A DNA stretch of 64,000 nt from Antilocapra americana (lineage: Eukaryota > Chordata > Mammalia > Artiodactyla > Antilocapridae): assembly GCA_007570785.1 (NCBI GenBank), contig ML661885.1, positions 13,548,915 to 13,612,914 on the forward strand, read 5' to 3'. Positions 46,800-58,361 of the stretch are shown here, piece after piece. The position numbers were made by a program, and so were the translations under genes. The stretch's first letter is position 1; each line of letters opens with the position of its first letter. The notes under the pieces were generated by a model that worked only from the letters and a program-made list of their open reading frames with translations, was not told the DNA's origin and did no database searches.

Positions 46800-46945
46800 T
46801 ATATTAATCCTCTGAAGAACACCAGGGCACAGGCAGTATAATCTTCATGTCCCAGATGGGGGAATAAAGTCTGGGAGATTAAGAGGCATTCTTGGCTCAC
46901 TCAGGTGGAAAGAGGTATAGCTAGAACCAGAACTCAGGGCGTTCT
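46800..46945 (-). repeat. MIR SINE relic
   Basis: Antisense MIR phrases: CATGTCCCAGATGGGGGAAT, TAGCTAGAACCAGAACTCAG, CGTTCTGACTA. Confidence 0.6.
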
Positions 46946-46972
46946 GACTACAAAAAAACCAAAAAACAAAAA

Positions 46973-47180
46973 ACTGTTAAGTTGCTCAGTCATGTCTGAC
47001 TCTTTGTGGCCACATGGACTGTAACCCACCAGGTTCCTCTGTCCATGGAATTCTCCAGGCAAGAATACTGGAATGGGTAGCCATTCCCTTCTCTAGGGGA
47101 TGATCCCTACCCAGGGATCAAACCCAGGCCTCCCACTTTGTAGGCAGATTCTTTGCCACCTGAGCCAATAGGGAAGCCCA
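46973..47180 (-). mobile_element. BovA SINE, full length
   Basis: The minus strand starts GGGCTTCCCTATTGGCTCAG, keeps GGTTTGATCCC, CTACCCATTCCAGTATTC and ends AGTCAGACATGACTGAGCAA. Confidence 0.92.
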
Positions 47181-48028
47181 TGTCTCTATGAATCAGGGCT
47201 TCTCACATTACTCTCCATTTTCCCCAGAATGATAATAGATGAAATTTAACTGAAATCACATCCCATCAGCCCCAAGTTCCCCATTATTTGTTGAGATATT
47301 TGCAAATGTAACCAGCATGATAAATGCACTGTTACCTTTGTCACTGCTTCCTACCTTGTGTCACAATACTGGGGTGGATGTCTGTGTTTTGGAGGGGCAG
47401 GTTGTGAGTAGGAGTGTTTGAAGGCCACATAGAGAGAGTCTTATCCAGACTAATGCCTTATCCATGGTTCAGTGGCTCTGCACAGCTGGACCAAGTCTGG
47501 TGTTTGCAACAAACAGCACATGAGCATGCCCTAGTCAATGGAAGTATACTTCCACGTGTCTCAGAAACCAAGGGACAGCTTCCTTCCCCATGTCTCCCTT
47601 CCTCACAAATCCCAACAGTATCACTACTAGAATTAGTACAAGATGGTGGCTGCTGGCTCTAGAAAACCCAAAGTCTTTTCAGGTATGGCAACCTCTATTT
47701 GATCTACAGGAGACATGGTGGCTCAGACTGTAATGTATTCATTCTACATATGGAAGATGATTTCAATAAAATGCATAGAAATCTAAAGATGTGAGGTGTA
47801 ACTTCTGTAAGAGGAATGGCTCTAGGATCTAGAACAGTGCCTCATTCACAGTGAGTGCATTGTTGAGTAAATGAACGAGTTAAGAACTCAGTGACTCTTT
47901 CAAATTATATTCTAGAGAAGTCCACAGACTATTGTAGCATCTCATAAACTGGCAGTCGTGATGCCCCAGGCAGAGAAGAGTCTTGATTAATCCCTTGTTG
48001 AGGGTGGTTAGCGGTGGTTCTATTTTCA
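47181..48028. other. No recognised feature; possible L2 tail near 47825-47885
   Basis: AACAGTGCCTCATTCACAG and TTGTTGAGTAAATGAACGAG at about 47832-47880 resemble an L2 3' end. Confidence 0.4.
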
Positions 48029-48215
48029 GAGGGGCATCCCTGGTGGCTCAGGCTGCAAAGAATCCACCTGTAATATGGAAACCCAGGTTCATTCCCTGGG
48101 TCGGATAGATACCCTGGAGAAGGGATTGGCAACCCACTCCAGAATTCTTGCCTGGAGAATCTCATAGACAGAGGAGCCTGGTGGGCTATAATCCTTGGGG
48201 TCGCAGAGGTCCCTA
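48029..48215 (+). mobile_element. BovA SINE, 3' tail decayed
   Basis: GGGGCATCCCTGGTGGCTCA head, GGTTCATTCCC B box, CAACCCACTCCAGAATTC core. The tail ends soon after GGGGTCGCAGAGG. Confidence 0.9.
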
Positions 48216-49115
48216 GATGCCACAGAGAGCATGCCATCTGTGAAAATGAGATATGCCAGCACCTTGTGGGGTCCTGACATTTAACAGTAAGGTCATGTCA
48301 CAATATCTGAGCCATAGCTTAGCCATGACTAAGAGAATCACAATTCTGTTCTTGATTATGGAATATCCATAAACAGAAAAAACTACCTGTTAAAAAATAT
48401 TGCTTTAGACTTAGTTGTTGAGGGAGCCCAGACAAATAACATGTGATCTTCCTGGTTACAATGATCACTTTATTGATGTTGCTGGAAGCTTTGCTTTATG
48501 AATAATTTTCTCCCACCTCCCCGTGAGGGTGCACTGAAGTGGCTTCTTGGGAAAACACTGGTAGAATTGAATGCTTCTGACCTTTAAGCTGCTGGAACAC
48601 TCTAAACAAAGTAAGTTACCGTTAGATAACCCAAAAGATTCTTGGAGAAACTGGGGCTGTATCCTGACTAAGCTGTTATATCTTTTCATTTTAAAACTAA
48701 AAGTATGCCTGCCTCTGGGAAAGAAAAAGAAGAATTTGAGCATAAAATCAATACAATGACCTCCAATTAGTCAGATACACTTGAGGTACCGTGCTGTTTA
48801 TTTTAGAAGGAGGAAGAAAGCAAACAAACAGAGTTGTGGCCAGTTTTCTTTGCTGAACTGTAAGATAGATTTTTTTTTTAAAGGATTATAAGTTCTTGCT
48901 TTTTGAATCTGGCTGGAAATTCATCATCATTTTGAAACCCTTTCCACCACATGGCATCATGCTGGTAAACTTTGGAGTGAATTCCTGTCCAGAAGAGTAA
49001 GACTACAGCCTCCACCAGTTATGGCAAAGACTGGAATTTAAAAAAAAAAAAAATGGAGGCAGCATTCTGTTTTTATTTGCTCTGTATTGAGTAAGACAGG
49101 ATATATTTTAAAAAT
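48216..49115. other. No recognised feature
   Basis: No exon or family recognised; A runs at 49040-49052. Confidence 0.45.
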
Positions 49116-50157
49116 CAAGCAAGGTGAAAAGACAGCCTTCAGAATGGGAGAAAATAATAGCCAGTGAAGCAACAGACAAACAATTAATCTCAAAAATATA
49201 CAAGCAACTCCTGCAGCTCCATTTGAGAAAAATAAACGACCCAATCAAAAAGGGGGCCAAAGAACTTAACAGACATTTCTCCAAAGAAGACATTAAAATG
49301 GCTAACAAACACATGAAAAGATGCTCAACATCACTCATTATCAGAGAAATGCAAATCAAAACCACAATGAGGTACCACTTTACACCAGTCAAAATGGCTG
49401 CCATCCAAAAATCTACAAGCAATAAATGCTGGAGAGGATGTGGAGAAAAGGGTACCCTCTTACACTGTTGGTGGGAACGCAAACTAGTACAGCCACTATG
49501 GAGAACAGTGTGGAGATTCCTTAAAAAACTGCAAATAGAACTGCCATATGACCCAGCAATCCCACTGCTGGGCATACACACCGAGGAAACCAGAATTGAA
49601 AGAGACACGTGTACCCCAATGTTCATCACTGCATTGTTTACAATAGCCAGGACATGGAAGCAACCTAGATGCCCATCAATGGATGAATGGATAAGAAAGC
49701 TGTGGTACATATACACAATGGAATATTACTCAGCATTAAAAAAAAATTCATTTGAGTCAGTTCTACTCAGGTGGACGGAGCTGGAGCCTATTATCCAGAG
49801 TGAAGTAAGCCAGAAGGAAAAACAAAAATACAGTATACTAACACATATATATGGAATTTAGAAAGATGGCAGTGAGAACCCTGCATGCGAGACAGCAAAA
49901 GGAACGCAGATGTATAGAACAGACTCGTGGACTCTGTGGAAGAGGGCAAGGGTGGGATGATATGGGAGAATGGCATTGAAACATGTTAATTATCATATGT
50001 GAAATCAATCTCCAGCCCAGTTGACGCTCGGGGCTGGTGCACCGAGATGACCCAGGCGGAGGGAATCGGGAGGGGGGTGGTTCTGGAGGGGGAGCATATG
50101 TATCCCCATGGAGGATTCACGTCAATGTATGGCAAAACCAACACAATAAAAAAAAAG
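49116..50157 (+). mobile_element. 5'-truncated bovine L1 with ORF2 C-terminus and 3' UTR
   Basis: It starts inside ORF2 (AAGCAAGGTGAAAAGACAGC), carries the ORF2 C-terminal coding part to 49861, then the bovine L1 3' UTR (GCGAGACAGCAAAAGGAACG, GAATGGCATTGAAACATG, a G-rich block) and AATAAAAAAAAA. The same family as the minus-strand element at 1-6213 is likely. No clear target duplication was found. Confidence 0.93.
49124..49861 (+). pseudogene. L1 ORF2 C-terminal fragment, 245 codons, open
   Basis: The last 245 codons of L1 ORF2, including the Cys-rich segment ([19 protein letters not shown]) that follows the RT in all mammalian L1s and the [20 protein letters not shown] stretch. The frame is open to its natural stop at 49861, so this truncated copy has decayed little. 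With no RT, endonuclease or promoter it cannot act alone. The start given is only the first in-frame ATG. Confidence 0.9.
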
Positions 50158-50651
50158 TGAATTAAGCTTTTCCCTTTACCTCCTGGAGGGTGGCCCCCAC
50201 CACAAGATGAAGAAGTGATCAGTTACCTGGGGATGGGCTTGACAGCTGCTATATGGGTAGAGACTATTTGGTTCTATACCCAGGGGTCTCTCATAGAGGT
50301 AGTCATGGAAGGGATTTTCTCCTGCTGGTAAACTACTATTCCATCTGGCAAGGAGGTTAGAAATAAAGGGAAGTAGAGGATGGCCCCCAAGGAGGTGGGG
50401 TGATATGTGCCAGGCGGCACTGCACACTAGCCAATGTCCCTTCTAAATGGAACTGTCAGGCTCCCTGGTTTGCATCCATCATTTCCATCATCTCCAATCT
50501 ACCACAAACCCAGATTTCAGGAGTAAGAAAGATAGGTGATCAAGGAATGAAAAAAGTGAATGTTTAAAGGGAAATTTATAGCAAAATTGGTCTGGTTCTG
50601 TAAAAGAGACTGAAAAAATATTGAATGATTTGACTGAATTTCCTGGAAACT
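50158..50651. other. No recognised feature
   Basis: No family or exon recognised. Confidence 0.45.
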
Positions 50652-50776
50652 GATAGAGAAGGAAATGGCAGCCCACTCTGGTATTCTTGCCTGGGAAATC
50701 CCATGGACAGAAGAGCCTGGTGGGTTCCATGGAGTTACAAAGAGTTGGACATGACTTAGAAACTGAGCACACACAC
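50652..50776 (+). mobile_element. BovA SINE 3' half
   Basis: GAGAAGGAAATGGCAGCCCA through CATGGACAGAAGAGCCTGG to GACATGACTTAGAAACTGAG and ACACACAC; the tRNA head is missing. Confidence 0.88.
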
Positions 50777-50908
50777 CTGAAAATTGAATTCCCTATCACC
50801 TAATTTTTTCTCTAACCTTGTAAAATATTTTAAAGCTGTTGTATAGATTCACAACTTGCCTACGATTGTAGTTCTTTTTCTAAATTTCATTCAATGATGC
50901 AGCTATTA

Positions 50909-51240
50909 AATGTTGTTGTTCAGTCAGTTCATTGTGTCTGACACTTTGCAACCCCACAGACTGCAGCATGCCAGGCTGCCCTATCCTCCACTATCTCTGA
51001 AGGTTGCTCAAGTTCATGTCCATTGAGTCAGTGATGCTATCTAACCCTCTCATCCTCTGCCACCCTCTTCTCCTGCCCTCAATCTTTCCCAGCATCAGGG
51101 TCTTTTCCAATGAGTAGGCTCTTCTCATCAGGTGGCTAACATATTAGAGCTTCAGCATCAGTCCTTCCAATGAATATTGAGGGTTGACTGAATATTCATT
51201 GGAAGGACTATTCCTTTAGGACTGACTGGTTTGATCTCCT
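50909..51240 (-). mobile_element. BovB LINE 3' fragment
   Basis: Antisense BovB from GTTGTTGTTCAGTCAG to TGACTGGTTTGATCTCC. It contains an extra inverted segment at about 51188-51210 that is not part of BovB consensus order. Confidence 0.87.
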
Positions 51241-53440
51241 AAGTGTAATGTTATAAGACGTGGACCTTGCTTGATGCTGCTGAGCTTGAAATGTGGGCTT
51301 TTTGAGGAGGAAGGATGTTGATGATCGTATGGATTCCATTTTAAATTTTTAAGGAGTTTTGTTTTCACATGTGGAAACACCAGCTGAAGATTTAGTACTC
51401 TGTATGATGTTTGTAAAGTCCAAAAGGAATTTGTTGGAAGATCATTAAGTTCGGTGACAACTCAGCAGAGTGCCTAGGATGCAGATGGTGCTCAGTCAGT
51501 GTTTGTGGGATGCGTGAGTGACTGGCCAGTAGCACTTCATTGAGGGGATGAACACAACAACGGTGCTCTTGACACAGCTATGGAACTCAATCAATGGGTG
51601 GCCTGAGGGGACATTTTACCGTTACAATTTGTTACTGATACAACTCATGGGACAGCTGCTCATTAGAAGACAGGGAATTAATGAGGCCAAGGATCTCTGT
51701 TGAATGCCTCTAGGGGCCAGTTATCTTCGTTCTGGTCCCAGGGCTGCATGCACCACCCATAACCTTTGCCAGCTGTCACACACCAGGGCATGCTCTTTGT
51801 GACACAGAGGCCCAGGAAGGAGAACGGTGAGCAGATTAGTTCAGGCCCAGTACCACTCAGGAGAAATAAAGCTACAGGCAAGCACTCTTTAGAGAGGACC
51901 ACTGCAACAGTGGAGTGAATGGACAACAGTCTGTTTGGAGCCAACTGTGGCTGTACCACATGCTGCGGTTGTGTGTGTGCGGTGCCCAGCACAGTTAACT
52001 GTAGACAGCCTAGCCACGTTTGCTGCATGTGGAGTTATTCCAAAGCCCTGACTCTAGCAAAACGCTCTGTACACAGAATTCAAAATGGACTCGGGCATAT
52101 TACAACCACTTACCCCTTCCATAAACCTCCTTTTGCTAAACCCATATATTTCAGAGGACTCCAGCATTACCTAGTAACATTCTTGGAATAATGGACTAGT
52201 ATATTTTCTTCCTGGCAAGCCTCACCTTGATCTGCATTATCATTTAGCCCCCATCTGAAAACACCATTCATTTAAATAAGCAATAGAGACTGAAATAAAA
52301 TTCCATTCATGCTTAACTCTCCAATGTGGTTTGGAAATGCTTTCTTCTTTAGCCAGTCTTATGTTACATGCTGGATGGTCTTTTCTTTGACCACCTCATA
52401 AAAAAGGGCTCATAAATACTTTTCATGTGTTATTTAAACTAGTGGTACTCCCTGAGGCACTGCACTCTTATTTTTTTTTAAATCCTTTGTGTATTTCTAA
52501 AGCATTTCTAAACCAGTAGCAGAGGTAAAAGCATATTCTAACCTGAGAGAGCCATGTTCTATCACTATCAGGCCACAAATTTCCTTTACTGATAAAAGAA
52601 TTTACTTCTCAGCGAAATGTTGCCTGATTTATATGCTTTCTTTCTAAAAATAATCTGATGTGAGCAGTAAGTGCCAGAGTTAGAATATAAGTGTCTTTTC
52701 TTAATGCTCAGAAATTGTGACTTTTCAGTACAAGGATGTTCTAGGGTATTTTGCTAAACAAGAGCTTATTCTCTCACAACAATCTATTAACTTCTGGATA
52801 ATAAGGCAGAGAAGATAGACGGGTTGATGTTGCTCTGCGTACAGGCTCATCAGGCTGTGTGTACCATGGACTTGACTCAAAACTGAAATGGCCCATCTCC
52901 CCTTTCTAACATGGTTGGCACTTCACCCATGCCCTGACTTACACATTTCTTTTTGCCTCCAGTATCTTAGCTCTTGTATTTTCATTTATTTCATTCTGAA
53001 ATAAATTTTCATTGGCTGTACCACTGCATCCAACTACTATGTTCTTCATCTCAAGTTGACACAAATCCATTGTTGTTCCCTACTTCTCACTCAGGTCATA
53101 GAATCATAATATCTATTAGAGTTAGAAGGGGGTTGACAGACCATCTAGTCTTTCCCTCTAAGTACAGAAATTCTTCCTTTGATAGTCCTCATAGATACCC
53201 CTTTAGTATTTGTTTCCATCATTTTAGGAACAAGTAGTTTTCAGCTTTGCAGGTTGTACTCCTATGGCTGAAACTGAAAGAGATCCTAAACACGGATTGC
53301 ATCTTCAACCCTCTGTTGGCACTTACCTTCAAAGTTTATGAACTCAGTGGAAGTTTGTACCTAATTTTGCCAGACTCCTTAAGGATTTGAAAAATGTCAG
53401 CTCTAATGCATCTCACTGCTTTATTTGCAGTCATCTTTCA
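51241..53440. other. No recognised feature (2.2 kb)
   Basis: The longest apparently single-copy stretch of the window. ORFs at 51678-52028 (minus) and 51919-52191 (plus) overlap without a recognisable domain. Confidence 0.5.
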
Positions 53441-53448
53441 ATCTATAT

Positions 53449-53549
53449 GGGCTTCCCTGGTGTCTCAAACAGTTAAGAATCTGCCTGCAACAGAGGAGAC
53501 CTGGATTTTATCCCTGGCTCGGGAAGATCCCTTCGAGAAAGGACTGGCC
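53449..53549 (+). mobile_element. Bov-tA SINE head only, with perfect 8-bp target duplication
   Basis: It starts GGGCTTCCCTGGTGTCTCAA and keeps the tRNA-derived half to GAAGATCCC; the shared 3' half and tail are absent. ATCTATAT lies at both 53441-53448 and 53550-53557. Confidence 0.85.
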
Positions 53550-53654
53550 ATCTATATTTCCAATCCATATGAACAGATGTGACTTCTGGACAAAATTCAT
53601 GGACCCATATTTCCAGTTGCTTTCTGGTCTTTACCTGGATTGGTTTTTCTTTTA

Positions 53655-53790
53655 TTCATTTAGCTAATCTTTATTATTCTCCTCCAGACATTATACTAGG
53701 CACTGGTGGTACAGGCATGAACCAGACAACACCCTTGGTCTCTTAGAGCTTACCTCTGATGGGGTATTTAGACAACAAACATATAGCATG
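53655..53790 (-). repeat. Old L2/MIR-type relic
   Basis: TTCATTTAGCTAATCTTTATT, CATTATACTAGGCACTGG and TCTTAGAGCTTACC follow the antisense pattern of a mammalian-wide LINE/SINE tail; the family is uncertain. Confidence 0.4.
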
Positions 53791-53869
53791 CCCCATAGGT
53801 TCCTCAAACAAACTGAGCTTGGAAATTGATGTGACAGCTTCCTTCCTCTTTAACTCTTCACACCCTGAA

Positions 53870-54025
53870 ATCCTACATCCGTGCTTCCCAAATTGTGTTC
53901 CCCAGAGTAGCAGCAGATCTGGACCTTGTTACTGGATTGAAACTTTGGGAACTGGAGTCTAGAAATCTATGTTTTCACCCTCTAGGTGATTCTGATTCAT
54001 GTTCAAGTTTGAGAACCTCTGTCTA
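53870..54025 (+). repeat. MER5A-like DNA transposon relic
   Basis: CCCAAATTGTGTTCCCCAG, CCTCTAGGTGATTCTGATTC and TTCAAGTTTGAGAACCTCTG, the last being the MER5A terminal region. Confidence 0.65.
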
Positions 54026-54044
54026 TGTGTAATCACTATATGGC

Positions 54045-54222
54045 AGTCCCTTGACATCTGCAGGGTATTGGTTCCAGGACCCTTGTGGATACCAAAATCT
54101 GTGGATGCTCAAATCCCCTATTTAAAGTGGTTCAGTGCAGTGGGTTCTCTGCATCCATGGGTTCCACAGTTGGTTGAATCCATGGGTGTAGAGCCCATGG
54201 ATGTGGAGAGCAAAGTCTAGAG
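54045..54222 (+). repeat. MER2-like Tigger-group MITE relic
   Basis: GGTATTGGTTCCAGGACCC, GTGGATACCAAAATCTGTGG and CATCCATGGGTTCCACAG match Tigger-derived MER2-type elements. The central part is deleted relative to a full copy. Confidence 0.65.
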
Positions 54223-54419
54223 CCTCTCAAATTAGAGCTGTCATAGCCTCTTGATTTCTCTTTTTCTTCTCTAGTCACAAAGTCTTATTAATCCTCCTTA
54301 GGATCCTCTTCCAGGCTTTAAATTCAGAAGTTTCTTCTGCAGTTGGAATCTGCTAGGTTTTAAATTCAGACCCTTACATCTTGTCTGGTGTAACTTCCTA
54401 ATTGGCTTCTTCCCCATCA

Positions 54420-54900
54420 TTTACTTTCTCTTCCAGTGCATCCTGCATACTGTCAACAGAGTTATCTTCCTAGGATAAAAAAAAATTTCTTGTCCTGAAA
54501 AGCAATAGTGATCAAACAAAAATTTCTGTTGTCTTCTGGTTACCTTCTGGATAAAATCTAAAATTAATGAGACACACAGAGGCCCTGAATTTCGAATGGA
54601 GCTGATCTCGCAGCCTTGCCTATGCACCCTTGTGCTATTCCCTGCTTTTCTCTGACGCCTAAATACACCAGCTCGCTATTCCCTTTTATGATTTTCTCTG
54701 CAAATAGCTCTTGGATGTGACCATGCAATCGCCACATGTCCTCCTATCCCAGAGTCCTGTCTCTGTCTTTTTCAGCTGGCAAAACTCTCCTTCTCCTTCT
54801 AAAACTAGACCAAATGTCATCTCCTCTGTGAAGCCTTCTTTGACTTCTCCTGGGGGGTTTACTTGCTCCCCTGACTCCCCACAGTGCTTTGTTCGTACAT
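54420..54900 (+). repeat. L2 LINE relic
   Basis: GGATAAAATCTAAAATTAATG, AGCTCGCTATTCCC, CAAATGTCATCTCCTCTG and TGAAGCCTTCTTTGACTTC follow the L2 3' region in order. Stop-rich and very old. Confidence 0.7.
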
Positions 54901-54924
54901 AAGGGAAGCACAGCTGTGTTCAGT

Positions 54925-55045
54925 GTCCATTTTAATCAATGAAAATGTGAGACATACAGACTGTGTGCTTTGTCCAAGGTCACACAGCTGGACAACCGCA
55001 GGGTCAAGGATGAACCAAGGTCTCCTGGCTACTAATCCAGGAGAG
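54925..55045 (-). repeat. MIR SINE
   Basis: Antisense MIR core: CCAAGGTCACACAGCTGGAC followed by GGATGAACCAAGGTCTCCTG. Confidence 0.75.
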
Positions 55046-55979
55046 TATCTTCTGTGTTTTCAAATCCTGTTTGTTGTGTTGAGTGGTGGGAGTAGCGAGC
55101 AATTTTTCTTTTCTTTAGATACTACCAGTGAAATCCAGGAGATTGTTTCTAATCCCACTTAAAAGTGGGAGCCTTTGTTTTCACTCATTTGAGAGCTGGA
55201 GAAACTTGAGGATCATTTTATGCTGCTGGAGTCTCCTGCTGAATTCCCATACTATCAAGGTTGTCTTACAACATCTGGCCACTTTACAGGGCATTTCATG
55301 GAGCAAATCAATTAACATTAAAAAAAAAAAAAAGTCAGGGCTGAGAGAAAGAAAGAAAATATTTGAATGGTAGCATAGCCCTCTCCAAATTCCTAAATTG
55401 GGATGGTTGAATTGCACAAAACCTTGTAACTAATCACTTCTACATGACACAACTTATTCTTAAACAAAATATAAACATTTTGTTTTCTAATTTAGAATGG
55501 GATCATCAGATTCTTTGAATTATAAAAAAATATAGACATTATTTAATACCACTATCCTTAACAATATTACTAGTTCATCCTTTCTCTGACAGTAGATTCT
55601 GAGACCAAGATTGTGGGTTGAGAAATTACATTTAGCAGTTAAGGCCCCAGGGCTGGTTCTTTCGAGGTGTAGTCACTGGGTTCTGTCTAAATAGTGTGGA
55701 AGAATCTTGGTAATGGCTACTAAATCACTTAGACAGTGCTTGCTGAAAACATAGATGCTATTTCCAGTTGTGATGTTAAGTCCTGGTGAATTCACTTCAA
55801 ATTGGTTGTTCCCATAGAGACTCAGTAAGTGTGTGCACACACACAGAATTGTAAAGTCACTCATTTATCTCTGTTTTGAGCATGTAAACATCACAATGTT
55901 GATATATCCAAAGTACCCAGAATAGTGTTTGTTCCATAGTAGGTGTTCGTATACATAGGTTGTCAAATTAATAAAGGAG
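55046..55979. other. No recognised feature
   Basis: A poly-A run at 55320-55333 is isolated. No exon or family recognised. Confidence 0.45.
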
Positions 55980-55991
55980 TGTGATTAAAGA

Positions 55992-56203
55992 GGGGCTTCC
56001 TTGGTGACTCAGACAGTAAAGAATCTGCCTGCAGTGTGAGAGACCTGGGTTTGATCCCTGGGTCAGGAAGATTCCCCTGGAGAAGGGCATGGCAGCCCAC
56101 TCTAGTATTCTTGCCTGGAGAATCCCATTGACAGAGGAGCCTGGTGGGCTACAGTCCATGGGGTCACAAAGAGTTGGAGACGACTGAGCAACTGACCCTT
56201 CAC
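55992..56203 (+). mobile_element. BovA SINE, full length, with 12-bp target duplication
   Basis: GGGCTTCCTTGGTGACTCAG head, GGGTTTGATCCC B box, CAGCCCACTCTAGTATTC core, GACGACTGAGCAACTGACC tail. TGTGATTAAAGA is repeated exactly at 55980-55991 and 56204-56215. Confidence 0.95.
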
Positions 56204-56215
56204 TGTGATTAAAGA

Positions 56216-56508
56216 ATAGTGTTGGTGCTCTAATGGCCATTAATCTAGTGTCACTATTTGATAAATTCTGTGATATTTTGGAAAGAAAATAATTGCTTCA
56301 ATTTGAAGAAATCCTCAACCATAAGGAAAGAGGAGAGCCCTTCTCTTTTGGGGCTGGTGTAAGAATGAAATGACATTTATGAAGGGGCTCAATCACTAAT
56401 TAGCAGTTTTAAGGAAATAAATATATTTAACTTGAGCCCATTTCTTTATATGTTAAACTGGGCTTCAAATGTCTGGCTTCTGACTCTCCCAGGGTCCAAA
56501 AAGTCATA
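56216..56508. other. No recognised feature
   Basis: AT-rich, no family or exon recognised. Confidence 0.45.
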
Positions 56509-56522
56509 AATGTGCCCATACT

Positions 56523-56748
56523 GTGAAATAGATGACCAGTCCAAGTTCGATGCATGAAACAGGGCACTCAAAGCCAGTGCACTGGGACAACCCAGAGGGA
56601 TGGGATGGGGAGGGAGGCGGGAGGGGCGTTTGGGACCAGGGGACACATGTACACCTGTGGCTGATTCATATCAATGTATGGCAAAAACTACCACAATATT
56701 GTAAAGTAATTAGCCTCCAATTAAAATGAATAAATTATTATTTTTTTA
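56523..56748 (+). mobile_element. L1 3' UTR insertion with 14-bp target duplication
   Basis: CAAGTTCGATGCATGAAAC, GGACAACCCAGAGGGATGG, a G-rich block, CACATGTACACCTGTGG and CACAATATTGTAAAGTAAT mark a ruminant L1 3' UTR. AATGTGCCCATACT (56509-56522) and AATGTGACCATACT (56749-56762) flank it. Confidence 0.9.
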
Positions 56749-56762
56749 ATGTGACCATACTT

Positions 56763-57802
56763 ACCAAGCTGCCAGTGCCATAGAATGTAAGATGTTGTTG
56801 TCACACACCTCTGTTAAGAGTTGACAAGCCGATGCCCTTTCCAGGCACCTATCTTGACCAAAGTGAGGAGCATTAATGAATAGGACTTTGAGATCACAAG
56901 GTTTGTTTTGTTTTTATTCACCTCTCAAACTCAATTAAAATTACTATTAAGTACCTTTTAAAAAATTAAAGGGTCTTCACTATCACTTAAATTGATATAA
57001 ACAATGCTGAGAGTAGAGGAGAATATTTCCAGTATTCCAATTAATGGGAGAGGGTTTTCCTTCTTGTACCCACTCATGGAACCTCTTTGAAGGAGACTTT
57101 TTATCTAGTTATTTAACATACTCTTTCCCTAGTCCTTCCCCACTAGACACTGCCTGCCCTAGGCACACACACACAGATATTGAAGTGATACAGGCTTCAC
57201 ACTTGGTTTCTCTCGCTCCTTTCCCTAAATCTTCTTGCATACTGTGGATGGTAACAGACTACATATACTCTGTTGGAAATGAGAACATAGCAGTAATTCC
57301 AACAGAGAACCTCGCTAGTTTGAAAAGCTGAGCCAAGCTGCTTGACTTTCTAAACATTCCATCACATTAATACCTTGTAGGTCTATGGGGACCTTCCTCT
57401 AAATCTCTCTAAACACTTGCCCGAGTTTGGTTAATCCTCAGTGCAGCCATAGTGAGACATTCCCACATGTTGGTGGAGGGACTGTGAATGAAGCCCCTAC
57501 CCAGGCCAGGAAGCTGCTCAGGAACCCAGGTGGGAAAAGGAAGCTCCTACCCTGAGCTCCGTTGTCTCTCAGCCCATGTGGGCACGGCCAGTGAAGCCAT
57601 GCAGCCAGACATGGGGAGAAGACAAGGAAGTTTGTTTCTAATCAAAATAAACTTTCAGATGAAACAAGAAACGTATTGCTTTATTTTCCATAGCTGAAAG
57701 ATTCTGTATTTGCCAAATGATAGAATCAAAAGATTCTGTCTATAGTCAGCTGCTCTCTGTGGCCCTTGCCTGGACTTTCCCCTATGACCAAATTAATTAT
57801 TA
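56763..57802. other. No recognised feature
   Basis: No family or exon recognised in this 1-kb stretch. Confidence 0.5.
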
Positions 57803-57945
57803 ATAATGTTATTCAACAAACATTTACTGAGCACATTCCAGGCACTTGTCCTAAGTATTAGAAAAAATAAATGTGGACCAAACAGTATCTCTTGCCCTCA
57901 AGGAACTTGCTGTGTAATAAGAGACAAACAAATGATTAAAATAAC
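57803..57945 (-). repeat. Old L2/MIR-type relic
   Basis: TTCAACAAACATTTACTGAGC, ATTCCAGGCACTTGTCC and CTCAAGGAACTTGC are antisense phrases of a mammalian-wide LINE/SINE tail. Confidence 0.5.
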
Positions 57946-57994
57946 ATGGAAGAAATTTACATGCATCACACACATGCTTGTGAATTCGTTGTTC

Positions 57995-58290
57995 AGTTTT
58001 AACATGAAAAAAAACCTTTTTCAGGAAGCCTTTCCTGAGTGTTCTCCACTTAAAATTATTCCTCTGACTTTCCCTAGGCTTCTATCTGTGCTTCCCTTGT
58101 GGTTCTTTTGTCTTCTTAATTATGATACCTTGCATTATCATTATGTACATACATTATTTTCCTTAGTAATCTAAGTCTCTTGAGTATTCTGAGCACCTAG
58201 CAGTAACTTGTACACAATAACTTGTACATGGTAACTTATACACAGTAACCACTTAAGTAATAAATGTGAGTTGAATGAATAAAGAATAAG
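57995..58290 (+). repeat. L2 LINE 3' end
   Basis: CAGGAAGCCTTTCCTGAGTG, TCTGTGCTTCCCTTGTGG, then TAATAAATGTGAGTTGAATG, the L2 3' end pattern. A local 15-bp tandem lies inside at 58202-58250. Confidence 0.65.
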
Positions 58291-58361
58291 TCAAAACTTG
58301 GCCAATAATGTAAGAGATGTTATACTTTAAAACATAACAATATAAATCTTTGCTCACCACT

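Noticed and set aside
49108..49716. 202-codon minus ORF
   Set aside because: Antisense to the L1 ORF2 C-terminus.
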